64,000 nt of DNA from Argopecten irradians (taxonomy: Eukaryota; Mollusca; Bivalvia; Pectinida; Pectinidae). Positions within the stretch are counted from its first letter, which is position 1; each line of letters starts with the position of its first letter. The notes under the pieces were generated by a model. The model saw nothing but the letters and a program-made list of their open reading frames with translations. It searched no databases and was not told the DNA's origin. The position numbers were made by a program, and so were the translations under genes. The stretch covers positions 6,572,383 through 6,636,382 of the forward strand of contig NC_091139.1 in NCBI RefSeq assembly GCF_041381155.1, written 5' to 3'. Positions 13,801-23,600 of this stretch are shown piece by piece.

Positions 13801-14182
13801 GTAATTTCCCTCGCCTTCCAATTCCGATGAAATATTTAAATTAGTCAATGTCATGTGATCAAGTTTAATCCAATAAGAACATTCAAAAATAAAATGAAAG
13901 TGAGGGATAATAATCGATGTTATACAGTAACTGAGAGTTTTAGAAGTATATAATTTTTTTAATGATTTTCCAAAAATGCAAAATTTTCAATTTAAGTCGT
14001 TAAATGTAGAGAAATAAGATCTATGTAAAGAACATATTAGATGTGATAATGAGTATATGTATCTTTTGTTCTAGGCTACACCCAGTCCAATGATGTACGA
14101 TTACAAAAGGCTGACCCAGTCCTCGAAGGCTCAGAGACATCACCAGGCTCCCAGTAAACTTACCGTGTTCTGGATAGACTAG
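1813..14182 (+). CDS. 3' part of an unidentified multi-exon protein gene
   Basis: I do not recognise this gene. Exons were inferred from splice sites and open frames. 1813-1955 (after CACCTGCAG, before GTAACA) encodes a peptide with FDSKAQTVGFDFNKLHLFAH. 4449-4467 is a 19-nt microexon. 5766-5795 is a 30-nt microexon (SLPPIGKRSI). 6574-6729 encodes a peptide with RCLGVFEVRGDEKKTAILMK. 12990-13083 contains DIPITLRDLPGNDRSRFNSA. 14075-14182 ends SKLTVFWID and a TAG stop. The first four join in a single frame only if both microexons are used. Joining 6729 (phase 0) to 12990 (phase 2) needs one more exon; a weak candidate is 11159-11220 (SRQASPVSDDG), whose donor GTCAAG is poor. If 6729 is spliced directly to 12990, the frame stops after about 16 codons. 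The strand-rich first exon could belong to a large lipid-transfer-type or scaffold protein, but that is a guess. The 5' part lies outside the window. Confidence 0.55.
2135..2220 (+). mobile_element. 87-bp palindromic MITE, copy 2
   Basis: Same family as 892-978. It starts ACCCATTCACCCCTG and keeps AGACACATTTAGGC and CCAGTCCATTATGAA. The right end has decayed to TAGGGGTCAATTAGTT. Confidence 0.7.
2632..3020. repeat. minisatellite, 32-bp unit
   Basis: About twelve copies of a unit containing AGCTAGTTTAGATATCCCAT followed by TGCTAATCGTAC. The left copies are more diverged than the right ones. It lies in an inferred intron of the unidentified + strand gene. Confidence 0.85.
3086..3171 (+). mobile_element. 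87-bp palindromic MITE, copy 3
   Basis: Starts AACTCATTCATCCCTGAAGA and ends TTTCAGGGGTGAATGAAT. Well-preserved arms; same family as 892-978. Confidence 0.75.
3389..3475 (-). mobile_element. 87-bp palindromic MITE, copy 4 (reversed)
   Basis: Inverted relative to copy 3, which lies about 220 bp to the left. It starts AACCAATTCATCCCTGAA and ends GTCTTCAGGGGTGAATAGGT. Confidence 0.7.
3671..3847. mobile_element. MITE with AGAGTTATCTGCCC inverted ends, copy 1
   Basis: The left end reads CTGCATATTAAAGAGTTATC then TGCCCTTG. The right end reads CAAGGGAGATAACTGTAATA then TGCAAG, its inverse. The middle contains ATGACATAATTTTG and CATCACAATGCGATACC, shared with the copies at 4141, 6185 and 37423. Confidence 0.65.
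4141..4292. mobile_element. MITE with AGAGTTATCTGCC inverted ends, copy 2
   Basis: Starts ATATTACAGAGTTATCTGCC and ends AGCTAACTCTGTAGTATGCA AAG. The interior has paired TGACGTCA motifs (ATTGTGACGTCATGTG and AATGACGTCACAATG) that are themselves inverted. Confidence 0.7.
6185..6367. mobile_element. MITE with ACAGAGTTATCTGCCC inverted ends, copy 3
   Basis: The best preserved copy. ATTACAGAGTTATCTGCCC at the left is matched by GGGCAGATAACTCTGTAAT at the right. Outer arms ATTCTGTTTTTGAAT and ATACAGAAT extend the symmetry. Confidence 0.75.
7119..11062. repeat. satellite array, ~51-bp unit, about 79 copies
   Basis: Continuous head-to-tail array. The consensus contains AATAGAATCTAGTGTCTAGG, GGGTCAAGGGAAATATAGTA and TTGAATAGACT. 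Unit length is mostly 50-51 bp, with shorter variants such as the AAACAAGTGTCTAGGGGTCAA type. Variant units recur in a fixed order: the block at about 8190-8745 reappears at about 9535-10090, an offset of 1345 bp. Another block, near 7349, recurs near 8926. Every frame is interrupted because the unit carries TAG. The array sits in the inferred intron between the exons ending at 6729 and starting at 12990. Confidence 0.95.
11742..11828 (-). mobile_element. 87-bp palindromic MITE, copy 5 (reversed)
   Basis: Starts AACTCAATCACCCCTGAAAT and ends GTCTTCAGGGGTTATTGAGT. Same orientation as the copy at 3389-3475. Confidence 0.7.
13100..13915. repeat. two diverged copies of a repeat rich in TTATTTCCCTC
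   Basis: A segment at 13100-13385 is repeated at about 13510-13915. Shared landmarks are GAGAAAATAACTCTT, GGTTATTTCCCTCAGGG, CTTCCAATTCCG and GTCATGTGATCAAGTTTAAT. The motif GGTTATTTCC and its inverse GAAAATAACC occur several times, giving short inverted repeats. It lies in the intron between the last two exons of the unidentified + strand gene. Confidence 0.65.
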
Positions 14183-17100
14183 TGATGTTTAGTTAGGCGG
14201 AATATCAACGTTCAGATAGACTGAATATAATATCAACATTTAGATAGACTTAATATAAATGTCAACGCTTAGATAGACTGAATATAAATATTAACGTTTA
14301 GATAGACTGAACATCAATTCTGTAAATAAGCACTTCACATTATCAAATGACCTTGACTACATGATCAAATGACCTTGACTTCATGATCATATGACCTTGA
14401 CTTCCTAACCTAATGTCATTGAAAGATTGGTCTTATGTCCTTGAATCGACTGACCTCTGTCTGCAATCATCTGACCTTGTGTTGATGACCAACTGACCTT
14501 GTCTCTTTGACTCAAATGACCTTGGTCCGCAATCAACTGAAGCCATTTGTCCTTGTCTGACTAACCTTCAGCATCTTGATAAAATGGCCTTTTGTCTACG
14601 ATCGTCCGACCTGATGTCCAAATTAGCCTGAACTTACCATGACCTTGTATCCTAGATTGATTGGTTACATATTCATGATATCAATGATAAATTCGCCCCA
14701 TGTGAACCCACTTGTGCCCCTCTTTACCAGATCTATAGATCTTCCTTTCTATTTCTATCTCAAGGTTGAATTCCCTTTCAACTGACTAGTCCTTCACCCA
14801 CCCCTTGTCCCAGACACTGAGCCTAGCTTCTTTGGATGTCTGACTGGCTGTTCTGACAAACAAGATCATAATGCTTTTTATACTGTAACCCAACTTATTT
14901 TCGCGGTGACTTCATTTCATAATTCATACCCAACATTTTCGCGGCGATTTATTTTGGCATTTACTGGTAAAATGCTCCACAGTACTTGCTGTTGAAGTTT
15001 TTTGCTGCAATTTATTTTCGCAAATGCTAATAGCCTGTGAAATACGTGAAAATAAATTGCACGCAATAATAATTTGGTTTATAGAATCCGACTACTTGTT
15101 ACCATTCCATTGATATGTCTAATTTAAATGATGAAAATTTGTCATCAGATGTACATATACGACTCATTTTACGGTAACTTGACCTAAACCATTATTTATT
15201 TTTAAATTTCGACGATTTACCATCACAATTACATGTACGCCTGACTTTACTTTTACTGATTTGACCTTAATTATTATTTGTTTTTAAATGTTGACGATTT
15301 AGCATTAGAAGTGCATGTACGACTGATTTTACTGTAACCTGGCCTAAATTATTATTTATTTTTAGTATATTTCTGAGTTTTACATTGAATGTACAAACTT
15401 TTCTGTGCATACTGTATTTTGTTTTAGCTACTCGCTACAGGTTTAGCCTATTTCAGAATCTCGTTCATTCTTATCGTTTACATGTCTGTACATGTTAGGT
15501 TTCTTCTAAAAAGAAACCGATATGTTTATTTCCTGATATTTTTCACTGAATATAAACATATGAAACCAGAGATAGTATGTGTCAATAATTATTGGAGGAA
15601 ATTCTTGTGGTATAGGTGTCTCCATTTGAATGTTTTCACACATCTCTGCTTGAAGGGTTGATGCATCAACAGATTTTTGTTGAATATACAAATACAAAGT
15701 GTACCTATATCTTGACAAATCATAATTTCCAATACCAGCATTTATCAAAAATTTCATGAACTCTAATTGTACCATTATCAGCATTAATCAATGATGTCAT
15801 GAAATAAATGTTGTTTGATATGTGAACATTAGTTTCGAGATAAAAATGACCTGTCATTAGCATATCAATATTGAATTAAATTCTTTCACCCCTAAAAACA
15901 CATTTAGGCTCTTCTAAATCAAAGACTAGACCAGTCCATTATGAAAAATTGTACATTGTATTATCAGTAATATTGGAACATCAGCAGCTGTAGTAAAATA
16001 ATTAATTTGTATTCCTGCCATACTCCATTTTAGATCTTAATTCTTTGATTTTTAACCAGATTTTCTATTAAAATGTCTTAATTCTTTGATTTTTAACCAG
16101 ATTTTCTGTTAAAATGTACCAACATGGTCCTTGTTACATGTGCTAGATTTGAATATTTAAAGCAAAAATTATGCAAGAGTCACTTTTTATCTAAAAGAAA
16201 TATTACACCCCTGATCTGTTTACTATAACAAACAGTCACACAACACACATATATTTGGGTAAAAACTAAATATAGCGTCCAGGTTTTAGCATGGTAAATA
16301 TAATTGACTGTGATATATTGTAAATATCTATGTATTTTGTCACATGACTAGTGTTGTTATTTATTTTGATGCCCTAGTGCTTTGAATTTATAAAAAATAT
16401 TATATAGGTCTGCATGTATGAACACATTTTATTATTAAATATCATTTTTTATTTTATATGTACAAATGTAATATCATAGTGTAATATCATAGTGGGTTTT
16501 TTTTTAACAAGTGTATGTATGTAATGATTTGGCATTAGAATGCAGATATACTTAACAGTTTATAATTTTCATATTTTTACTGGTATTGGGGTGGGATACT
16601 GTAGCACTTATTCCAGAACATAGAAATACCAAAGAGTAGATTTAGCAAAAAAATAAATACGTACATGTACCATTCTGGCCTCAAATAGTTAATGAGTTTT
16701 ATCAAAGATTTTGCCTTGTCAATTTAGTTAATAAGCATTGCTATGATGTTACTATGCAAAATTAAAATTGATAAATCATGTTAGTTAAACATAGAAAAAT
16801 AGATTTGTTGACATTTTGATAAAAGTATAACTATGAATGCGGTGCTGTATTTATCATCCATTTTGTCCGTCTTTACATCTGGCTAAAGAAGACACAAGTG
16901 TGTCCCTCTACTTTACACTTAGAGATGTACAGCATTATTGATCTCGTAAACTTGCCATCAATGATATACATGAACAAAGTAAACTGAGCATTTATCTCCA
17001 TAGAGTAGAAATAGATTTAATCTATATTATTCAAAAGTAGTCTAGAGTTTTGGTACATCAGATACTGGTTTCAGTATGTGTCAAGCTGATATTCAAATAA

Positions 17101-18082
17101 TCAGTGAATGCAGAAGTGTCGACATTTCACTGTTATATTGTTGTTCAGAAAATTTGGGCATTTTTATTTAAAATTGGGAGAAAATTAGTCAACTCCAGTA
17201 AATAGGTTAAATTTTTTTTTATACATGTATAATGCAATATTTCATTTTGAATTGCTATACAATTTTACAATACCTTAATTCACCGAAATGAAGTTGACCA
17301 GAAAACAAATATTTTGATGACGCAGTTTTATCACAGTATTGGTTTTGTTTATTATTAAAGGGACAATTCAGTCTATTTCAGAAAAAAACCAGTTCTAATG
17401 GGATTAGTTGGTTTTTCTGTGATGCGCCACTGTAGTGAAATCGCTTACTGTCCGCCATTACACATTGTGGTCGGATGTCTTGTATGCGGAACCCTGGCCC
17501 TTGCAAGTGTACGGTAGTAAGGAAATTTTTGTCTAGAACTACTCAAATCGCTCTTACAGTAGTGTTAACCTTGTTAGATGCATGTTCTTGTCTAAAAATA
17601 ATTTCATCAATGTTAGATGCATGTTCTTGTCTAAAAATAATTTCATCAACTCATCAGTGGTTAGTTATTGTATTTGTTGAACGGGCATGACTTTGGCACA
17701 GGTATGGGTACAGCGTACATGTTGTACATGCTTAATCGTATTGATCTTTACTTTGTTGCATGCATCGATCAAATGACTTATTTTACACTTTTAAGTATGG
17801 AAACACAGTAAGTTTGATAAAAACATTGGGGGGACTTTTTTTTATACAAATTTTATAAAATGCAATCAAACTGTTGCAAAAGTGGATTATTTTCGTCTGG
17901 TGCAAGTTGTGAACAAATTTACTCCTCGTCGATTGTTTATGTTGTGTGTGCTGGTAAGCCATATTGCCCCCAAGGTGGTAAAGATCTGAACAATAAATTA
18001 TTATAAAGTGAAATTTGGTGTTTTTTGCTTTATTTTGGTTGGGCAAGAATCTAATAGCGTCATATGCCAAGTGGTCTTCAAC
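14183..18082. other. 3' flank of the unidentified gene with small tandem repeats
   Basis: No gene is supported. The content is mostly low-copy AT-rich DNA. It holds about four ~30-bp units with AGATAGACTGAATATAA at 14208-14310, a degenerate series built on ATGACCTTGACTTCATGATC at about 14335-14570, and three ~75-bp units with TGTACGACTGATTTTACTGT at about 15110-15375. There is a ~43-bp perfect-looking duplication (TTAATTCTTTGATTTTTAAC) at 16022-16108, and a ~40-bp duplication (TTAGATGCATGTTCTTGTCT) at 17573-17650. The first part is presumably 3' UTR. No single poly(A) signal stands out. Confidence 0.55.
15878..15946 (+). mobile_element. 87-bp palindromic MITE, truncated copy 6
   Basis: Left part only: TTCTTTCACCCCTAAAAACA then CATTTAGGCTCTTC and GACCAGTCCATTATGAA. 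The right arm is missing. Confidence 0.6.
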
Positions 18083-18200
18083 ATAACACTTGACCAGGTG
18101 GTGTAGTGGTTTGATCCCAGCAAACACTTGAAAAGGGGTCACCTACCCGATCACGTGGGTTTTCTCCGGGCACTCCGGTTTCCTCCCACTTTTAAGAGCA
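18083..18200 (+). mobile_element. tRNA-derived SINE fragment
   Basis: Contains GGTGGTGTAGTGGTTTGATC, like a degenerate tRNA promoter region. It is followed by GTGGGTTTTCTCCGGGCACT and CCGGTTTCCTCCCAC, a block also found in the other SINE copies here. At about 18205 it runs into the tail sequence of the 21588 and 53151 elements (TGATCTTGGCACCCACC). Confidence 0.6.
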
Positions 18201-18523
18201 CACAATATCCTAGAGTGATCTTGGCACCCACCCTAGAATGATCTATGTAAAGAAAAAGCTTTTCTATTTTTCTCCCCTCTCATTTTTCCATTCCAGTCCT
18301 GTGGCTCGGCAGGTTTGAGTTACCTAAATATGGTTTGATTAATAAATGTCCAGACAATCATTGAATTAATTTACCGAAAGATAAGGGACCTGATATTGGG
18401 CTGCAACATGCTATTAAAGATGAAGGGCCTCCTTCATCAAAATGAAAGACCTTGACTTTCATTCAAGGTCACAGGGATCATCTTAAAACGACTTGCGGTG
18501 TAATTCACAATTTCATAATTTTT
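18201..18523. other. fused repeat fragments
   Basis: Positions 18205-18290 match the tail of the mosaic elements at 21588-22713 and 53151-53695 (ATCTTGGCACCCACC, AATGATCTATGTAAAG). Positions 18380-18495 resemble one decayed unit of the ~145-bp cores at 46-50 kb (CTTTCATTCAAGGTCACAGG). Nothing coding is seen. Confidence 0.5.
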
Positions 18524-19546
18524 AGCTCACCTGGCCCACAGGGCCAGTGAGCTTATGTCATGGCGTGGCGTCCGTCCGTCAACATTTCCTTTAAATCGCT
18601 ACTTGTCCCGAGTTCTGCATGGATTGTACCCAAATTTGGCCACAAACATCCTTGGGGGAAGAGGAACAGAACTTGTATAAATTTTGGCTCTGACCCCCTG
18701 GGGGCAAGAGGGGCGGGGCCCAATAGGGGAAATAGAGGTAAATCCTATAAATCGCTACTTGTCCTAGAGTTCTGCATGGATTGTGACCAAATTTGGCCAC
18801 AAACATCCCTTTGGGAAGGGGAACAGAACTTGTATAAATTTTGGCTCTAACCCCTGGGGGCAGGAGGAACAGGGCCCAATAGGGGAAATAGAGGTAAATA
18901 CTATAAATCGCTAATAGTCATATAGTTCTGCTTGGATTTTAACCAGGAGCGGTGGGGCCCCATAGGGGAATTTGAGGTAACCATATAAATCACTACTTGT
19001 CCTAGAGTACTGCATGGATTGTAACCAAATTTGGCCACAAACATCCTTGTGGAAAGGGGAAGAGAATGTGTATAAATTTTGGCTTTGACCCCCTGGGGGC
19101 AAGAGGGGCGGGGCCCAATAGGGGAATTAGAGGTAAATCCTATAAATCGCTACTTGTCCTTGAGTTCTGCATGGATTGTAACCAAATTTGGCCACAAACA
19201 TCCTCGGGGGAAAGGGGAATGGAACATGTATAAATTTTGGCTCTAACCCCTTGGGGCAGGAGGAACAGGGCCCAATAGGGGAAATAGAGGTAAATACTAT
19301 AAATCGCTAATAGTCATATAGTTCTGCTTGGATTTTAACCAAACGTGGCCCAGAAACATCCTTGGTGTTAACAGAATTCGTACAAATTTTGGCTTTGACC
19401 CCCTGGAGCAGAAAGAGTGGGGCCCAATAGGGGATTTAGAGGTAAATATTCAAATTCCTTCAGAAAAGAAAAAATGAACCTGTATTCAGAACATTGCTAG
19501 GCATTACAAACCAGGTGAGCGATACAGGCCCTCTTGGCCTCTTGTT
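18524..19546 (+). mobile_element. mosaic element: AGCTCACC hairpin head, ~158-bp tandem core, GGCCTCTTGT tail
   Basis: The head is a hairpin (AGCTCACCTGGCCC, loop ACA, GGGCCAGTGAGCT) followed by GGCGTCCGTCCGTC. The core is about six units of up to ~158 bp, beginning ATCGCTACTTGTCC or ATCGCTAATAGTCA and containing GTAACCAAATTTGGCCACAA. The tail reads CCAGGTGAGC, then GGCCTCTTGT. CCAGGTGAGC is the exact inverse of the left hairpin arm. The architecture resembles tandem-core elements described in bivalves (the pearl type), which may be non-autonomous Helitron relatives. Confidence 0.75.
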
Positions 19547-20664
19547 AAGTTTAAATAGGTTAATGAACAACAAGAAAGAGAATTACATACAAAAATTAGT
19601 TACTATTCAGTCCCTTAATTATTGTTCAGGGCAGTTATTGTTACTTTAGATGGTCAACTAAAAATTCTGTATCACATATTTTCAAAGTGTTCCATTTTGG
19701 GTAGCATCCTGTAAGAGACATTGTAATCCCCTTGTGATGCCATCCGTCTAATACCGCAAAGTAGAAATATTTGCAGTGTGGAAACTTCTGCTTTTCATTT
19801 TGTTTTAAATCGTAGCAAATATATCAAAACATTAACCTATCAAAGTGATAATTTTACACAAATCATTACATAATGGAATTATAGCACGAAAACCAGCATA
19901 CCACTGTGAACAAGTTTAAAAGCTGTAGTGAAAAAAATACTAAAATTTCCAAATTTACAGTATAAATACAGTCAAGATTAGGTGTGCAATATCAAGTGCA
20001 GAATATAAATCTTTAGCCTTCTGTTAATAGTTTTAAAGACATAAACCATTTTGTATTTTAGGTACCAGTGTGTCTCCTTATTTAGCATACATACCGACTA
20101 ATGACTGCGTACACAAAGGCAGTCAAAACTTTTATAGTCTAATACACAAAAACAAACAAAATATATTTTGCTTTCAAAATTTTATAAGTCGGCACATATA
20201 TGAAGATGAAAATTGATGAATTTATAAATAATCTTAGTATGGATGCCATATAATTAGTCAAATTATTTCAATTTCCACATTGTAATGTAACACAAAGTTC
20301 TAAGTAGCACTTGGAAATTGTTTTCTGGTACGCATTATTCCAGCAGTGAAAACATTCAGAAAATATGTACAAATAGGAATCAACGTACAATTGTTTCATG
20401 GAACAACAGACTATGTAAATGTACAAGAAATGTGTAAACGTGATGAGCTGTGTAATGTGCCATGAGAAACGACGACAATGGAATCTATTTTACATGACCT
20501 CTCGGTCAAACAAATAATCATGCAGCTTCTGACATTGTATTATCACAATGCGGTTAATATCACAACACCGTCATTCAACATGATGAATGTTGGTCTCCAG
20601 TCCAGAATATTAATGCTAGTCCGCGGTATGAACACTGTTCCAGACAGATAGCTGTAATCTCCCT
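19547..20664. other. non-coding DNA, probably NASP 3' UTR and intergenic
   Basis: AT-rich sequence with no exon, hairpin element or tandem array that I can support. The part just below 20665 should be the NASP 3' UTR. I did not find a clear AATAAA on the - strand. Confidence 0.45.
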
Positions 20665-23600
20665 TCATGAAGCTACTGCTTCGGTAGGTTTTGCAGCATC
20701 AGTTTCGGCTTTCTTTGGGTCCACATCCTTGAAAAGAAGAACAGTGCTCAAGTTAAGATGAGAACACGAGTAAAATCCCCATGGAAAATATGTCAATCAG
20801 CTGTACAGTAATTTTTTTTTAAAAAACTTTCAATTTGATTCTCGCAGTTTCAAATTTGAACATAACTTGGTACTACAAATTAATTTAGGTTACAGAATCT
20901 TACAAGCCGATGAATGATCTACCGATCACTAATTCAGTTTTGATATGCACGTGAGAAACTTTTTTTTTTACATAGATGTCTTACAGTCAAACCTGTATAA
21001 TGAGACACCCCAAGGGACGGACAAAAATGTGTCTTATTAGACAAGTGTCTTAATATACAGGTTACTGAAGGATCGCGACATATATTATGTATAACATATA
21101 CTATGAAATATTGGGAAAAAAATATTGCATTAATTAGGGCTTACATAAATTAGTTTTAAATGTTTCACAATTATGAATGTACCTAATTTTCACCACAACA
21201 GAAGCACTTACTAATTACAATGTACTAAAATATTCTTAATCTGTTACAGAAGTAGTCAAAATGTATTTTAGAGATAGAGAAAACAAGAGTAAATTTCTTT
21301 GAAATTTGTTTTATTTAAATTTTGAATTAATTATAAATTACTATTAAAAATATTAAAATTTAGTTATTTATAACTAGTATTTTTTATTTAGATTTTTCAT
21401 TTTAAATTTACACCAAAAGTTTGGAAAATTAATTCCCTTCCATTATTTCTAACATGATTATTAGTGAGCTCTGGAAATTCTAAACCATTCCGTATCTAGT
21501 ATTACAATATCCCAAAATGGCGGCCATTACTATTGCAGAGGTTGTGACTTACACCTGAGTGTTAGGCCTATTAAACATTAACAAGAGATCACAGAGGGAT
21601 CTTGGCGCCCACCAAAGAATGATCTATATCTGACAAAGGAAAGATGGATCATTTCTCTACTTTTTAAACTTTTTCAAACATACTACACATAAAATTTGAG
21701 ATAGATCGCTTCAGTACCTTTTGAGATATAAACTTCAACTATCAAAATCCAAGATGACTCCTTGGCGGCCATCTTGTTGATCAATCGGTCCCAAATCACA
21801 ATATGCACAACTAGGGCCCTTGGGGAACCTACATGTGAAATTTGAGAAAGATCCATCCAGTACTTTCTGAGAAATAGCGATAACAAACTTTGAATATCAA
21901 AATCCAAGATGGCTGCCTGGCAGCAATATTGTTGACCGATCGGTCCAAAATCACAATATGCACAACTAGGGCCCTAGTGGAACCTACATATGAATTTTGA
22001 GACAGATCCCTTCAGTACTTTCTGAGAAATAGCGATAACAAACTTTGAATAACAAAATCCAAGATGGCTGCCTGGCGGCCATCTTGTTGACCGATTAGTC
22101 CAAAAATGCAATATGCACAACTAGGGCCCTAGGGGAACCTACATATTAAATTTGAGAAAGATCCCTTCAGCACTTTTTGAGAAATAGGGATATCAAACCT
22201 TAACTGTCAAAATCCAATCCGATCAGCCTGAAAATCTGTATGGCACAACTAGGGACCAAGGGTAACCTCAATGTGAAGTTTGAACAAAATCCCTTCAACA
22301 GTTCTCAAGAAATATCGATAACAAACTTCAACTGCCAAAATCAAAGATGGCTGCCTGGCGGCCTTCTTATTTTTCCGATCAGCCTCAAAATCTGTATGGC
22401 ACAACAAGGGACCAAGGGTAACCTCCATGTGAAGTTTGAACAAAATCCCTTCAGTAGATCTCAAGAAATATCGATAACAAACTTCAACTGCCAAAATCAA
22501 AGATGACTGCCTGGTGGCCATCTTGTTTTTCCGATCAGCCACAAAATCTGTATGGCACAAATATGGACAAAGGGGACCTTTCATGTGAAGTTTGAACAAA
22601 ATCCCTGCAGTAGTTTTTTTAGAAATAGTGATAACAAGCATTGTTTACAGACAGACGGCGGACCACAGACGCAGGGCGATTTTAATAGCCCACCATCTGA
22701 TGATGGTGGGCTAAAAATGTGAGTAAATCATTTACAGTTCTAAGCAGAATTTGTCTTAAGTAATGCTCTCTAGCTGATATCACAAAATTTATTGAAAGGT
22801 CAGAATATTGTTTCCTAATCAGCCGTAAAACACATAGGCCTACACACGTAAAATTGACACTGCCAAGCCAAATTAGAAAATACAGCCCCGGGCTGCTAAT
22901 TAATTAGGATCAGTGGAGTGTTCACATCCCTTTTGTTTGTTTAATAATCAAGCCAGTACCCCACTGCCTGGTATGTAGGCAAGACTAGGATCGGTAATTT
23001 AGTGACGCAGTATACAGGTCTTGTACGGAATATGTGCAAAAAAAGGATGACGCAGAAGCGTTAGACAGGTTGACGCATTAAAAAGGTGAAATATACAGGA
23101 AATCTTGCGGGAGGACTTTATATGTGACGCATTAGACAGGGTGACTTAATATACAGGGTGACGCATAGGCAGGTTTGACTGTATATATTGTATCCCAATC
23201 GTGATCTGGTCTTATGCATAGAAAAAACAATGCATTCCTTTCCTTAAGACTAGAAGAACAATTCAGCTCAAGCACAATTTTGTCCCATGATAAATAACTC
23301 TCAAATTAATTAATTTTTCAGTGATTCATGGCAATTATGACCATCAATAAGTTTAGATACCAAAATGAAAATAGTCCATTTTAGCCAAAATCATGAACAT
23401 AAGTTTTAGTCTGTAAACTAGAAAAAATTTCCTTTAGTGGATCAGTTGATTTTGTGGATTACTGTCCCTTTCACTGAAGATACCATCTGTTTTAGTAAAA
23501 GCCCTCACCATGGCATCTTTGTCCACACCGTTCACCTTTGGAGGGGCATCACCAGATCCATTCTCCTGGCGTGTCTTCTTGGCCTCCACAGGCTCTTCCT

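Noticed and set aside
17783..18142. 119-codon - strand frame
   Set aside because: It begins in SINE sequence, has no recognisable domain and no splice or promoter context.
18560..19102. short frames in both strands at 18.5-19.1 kb
   Set aside because: They follow the ~158-bp repeat units of the mosaic element and have no independent support.
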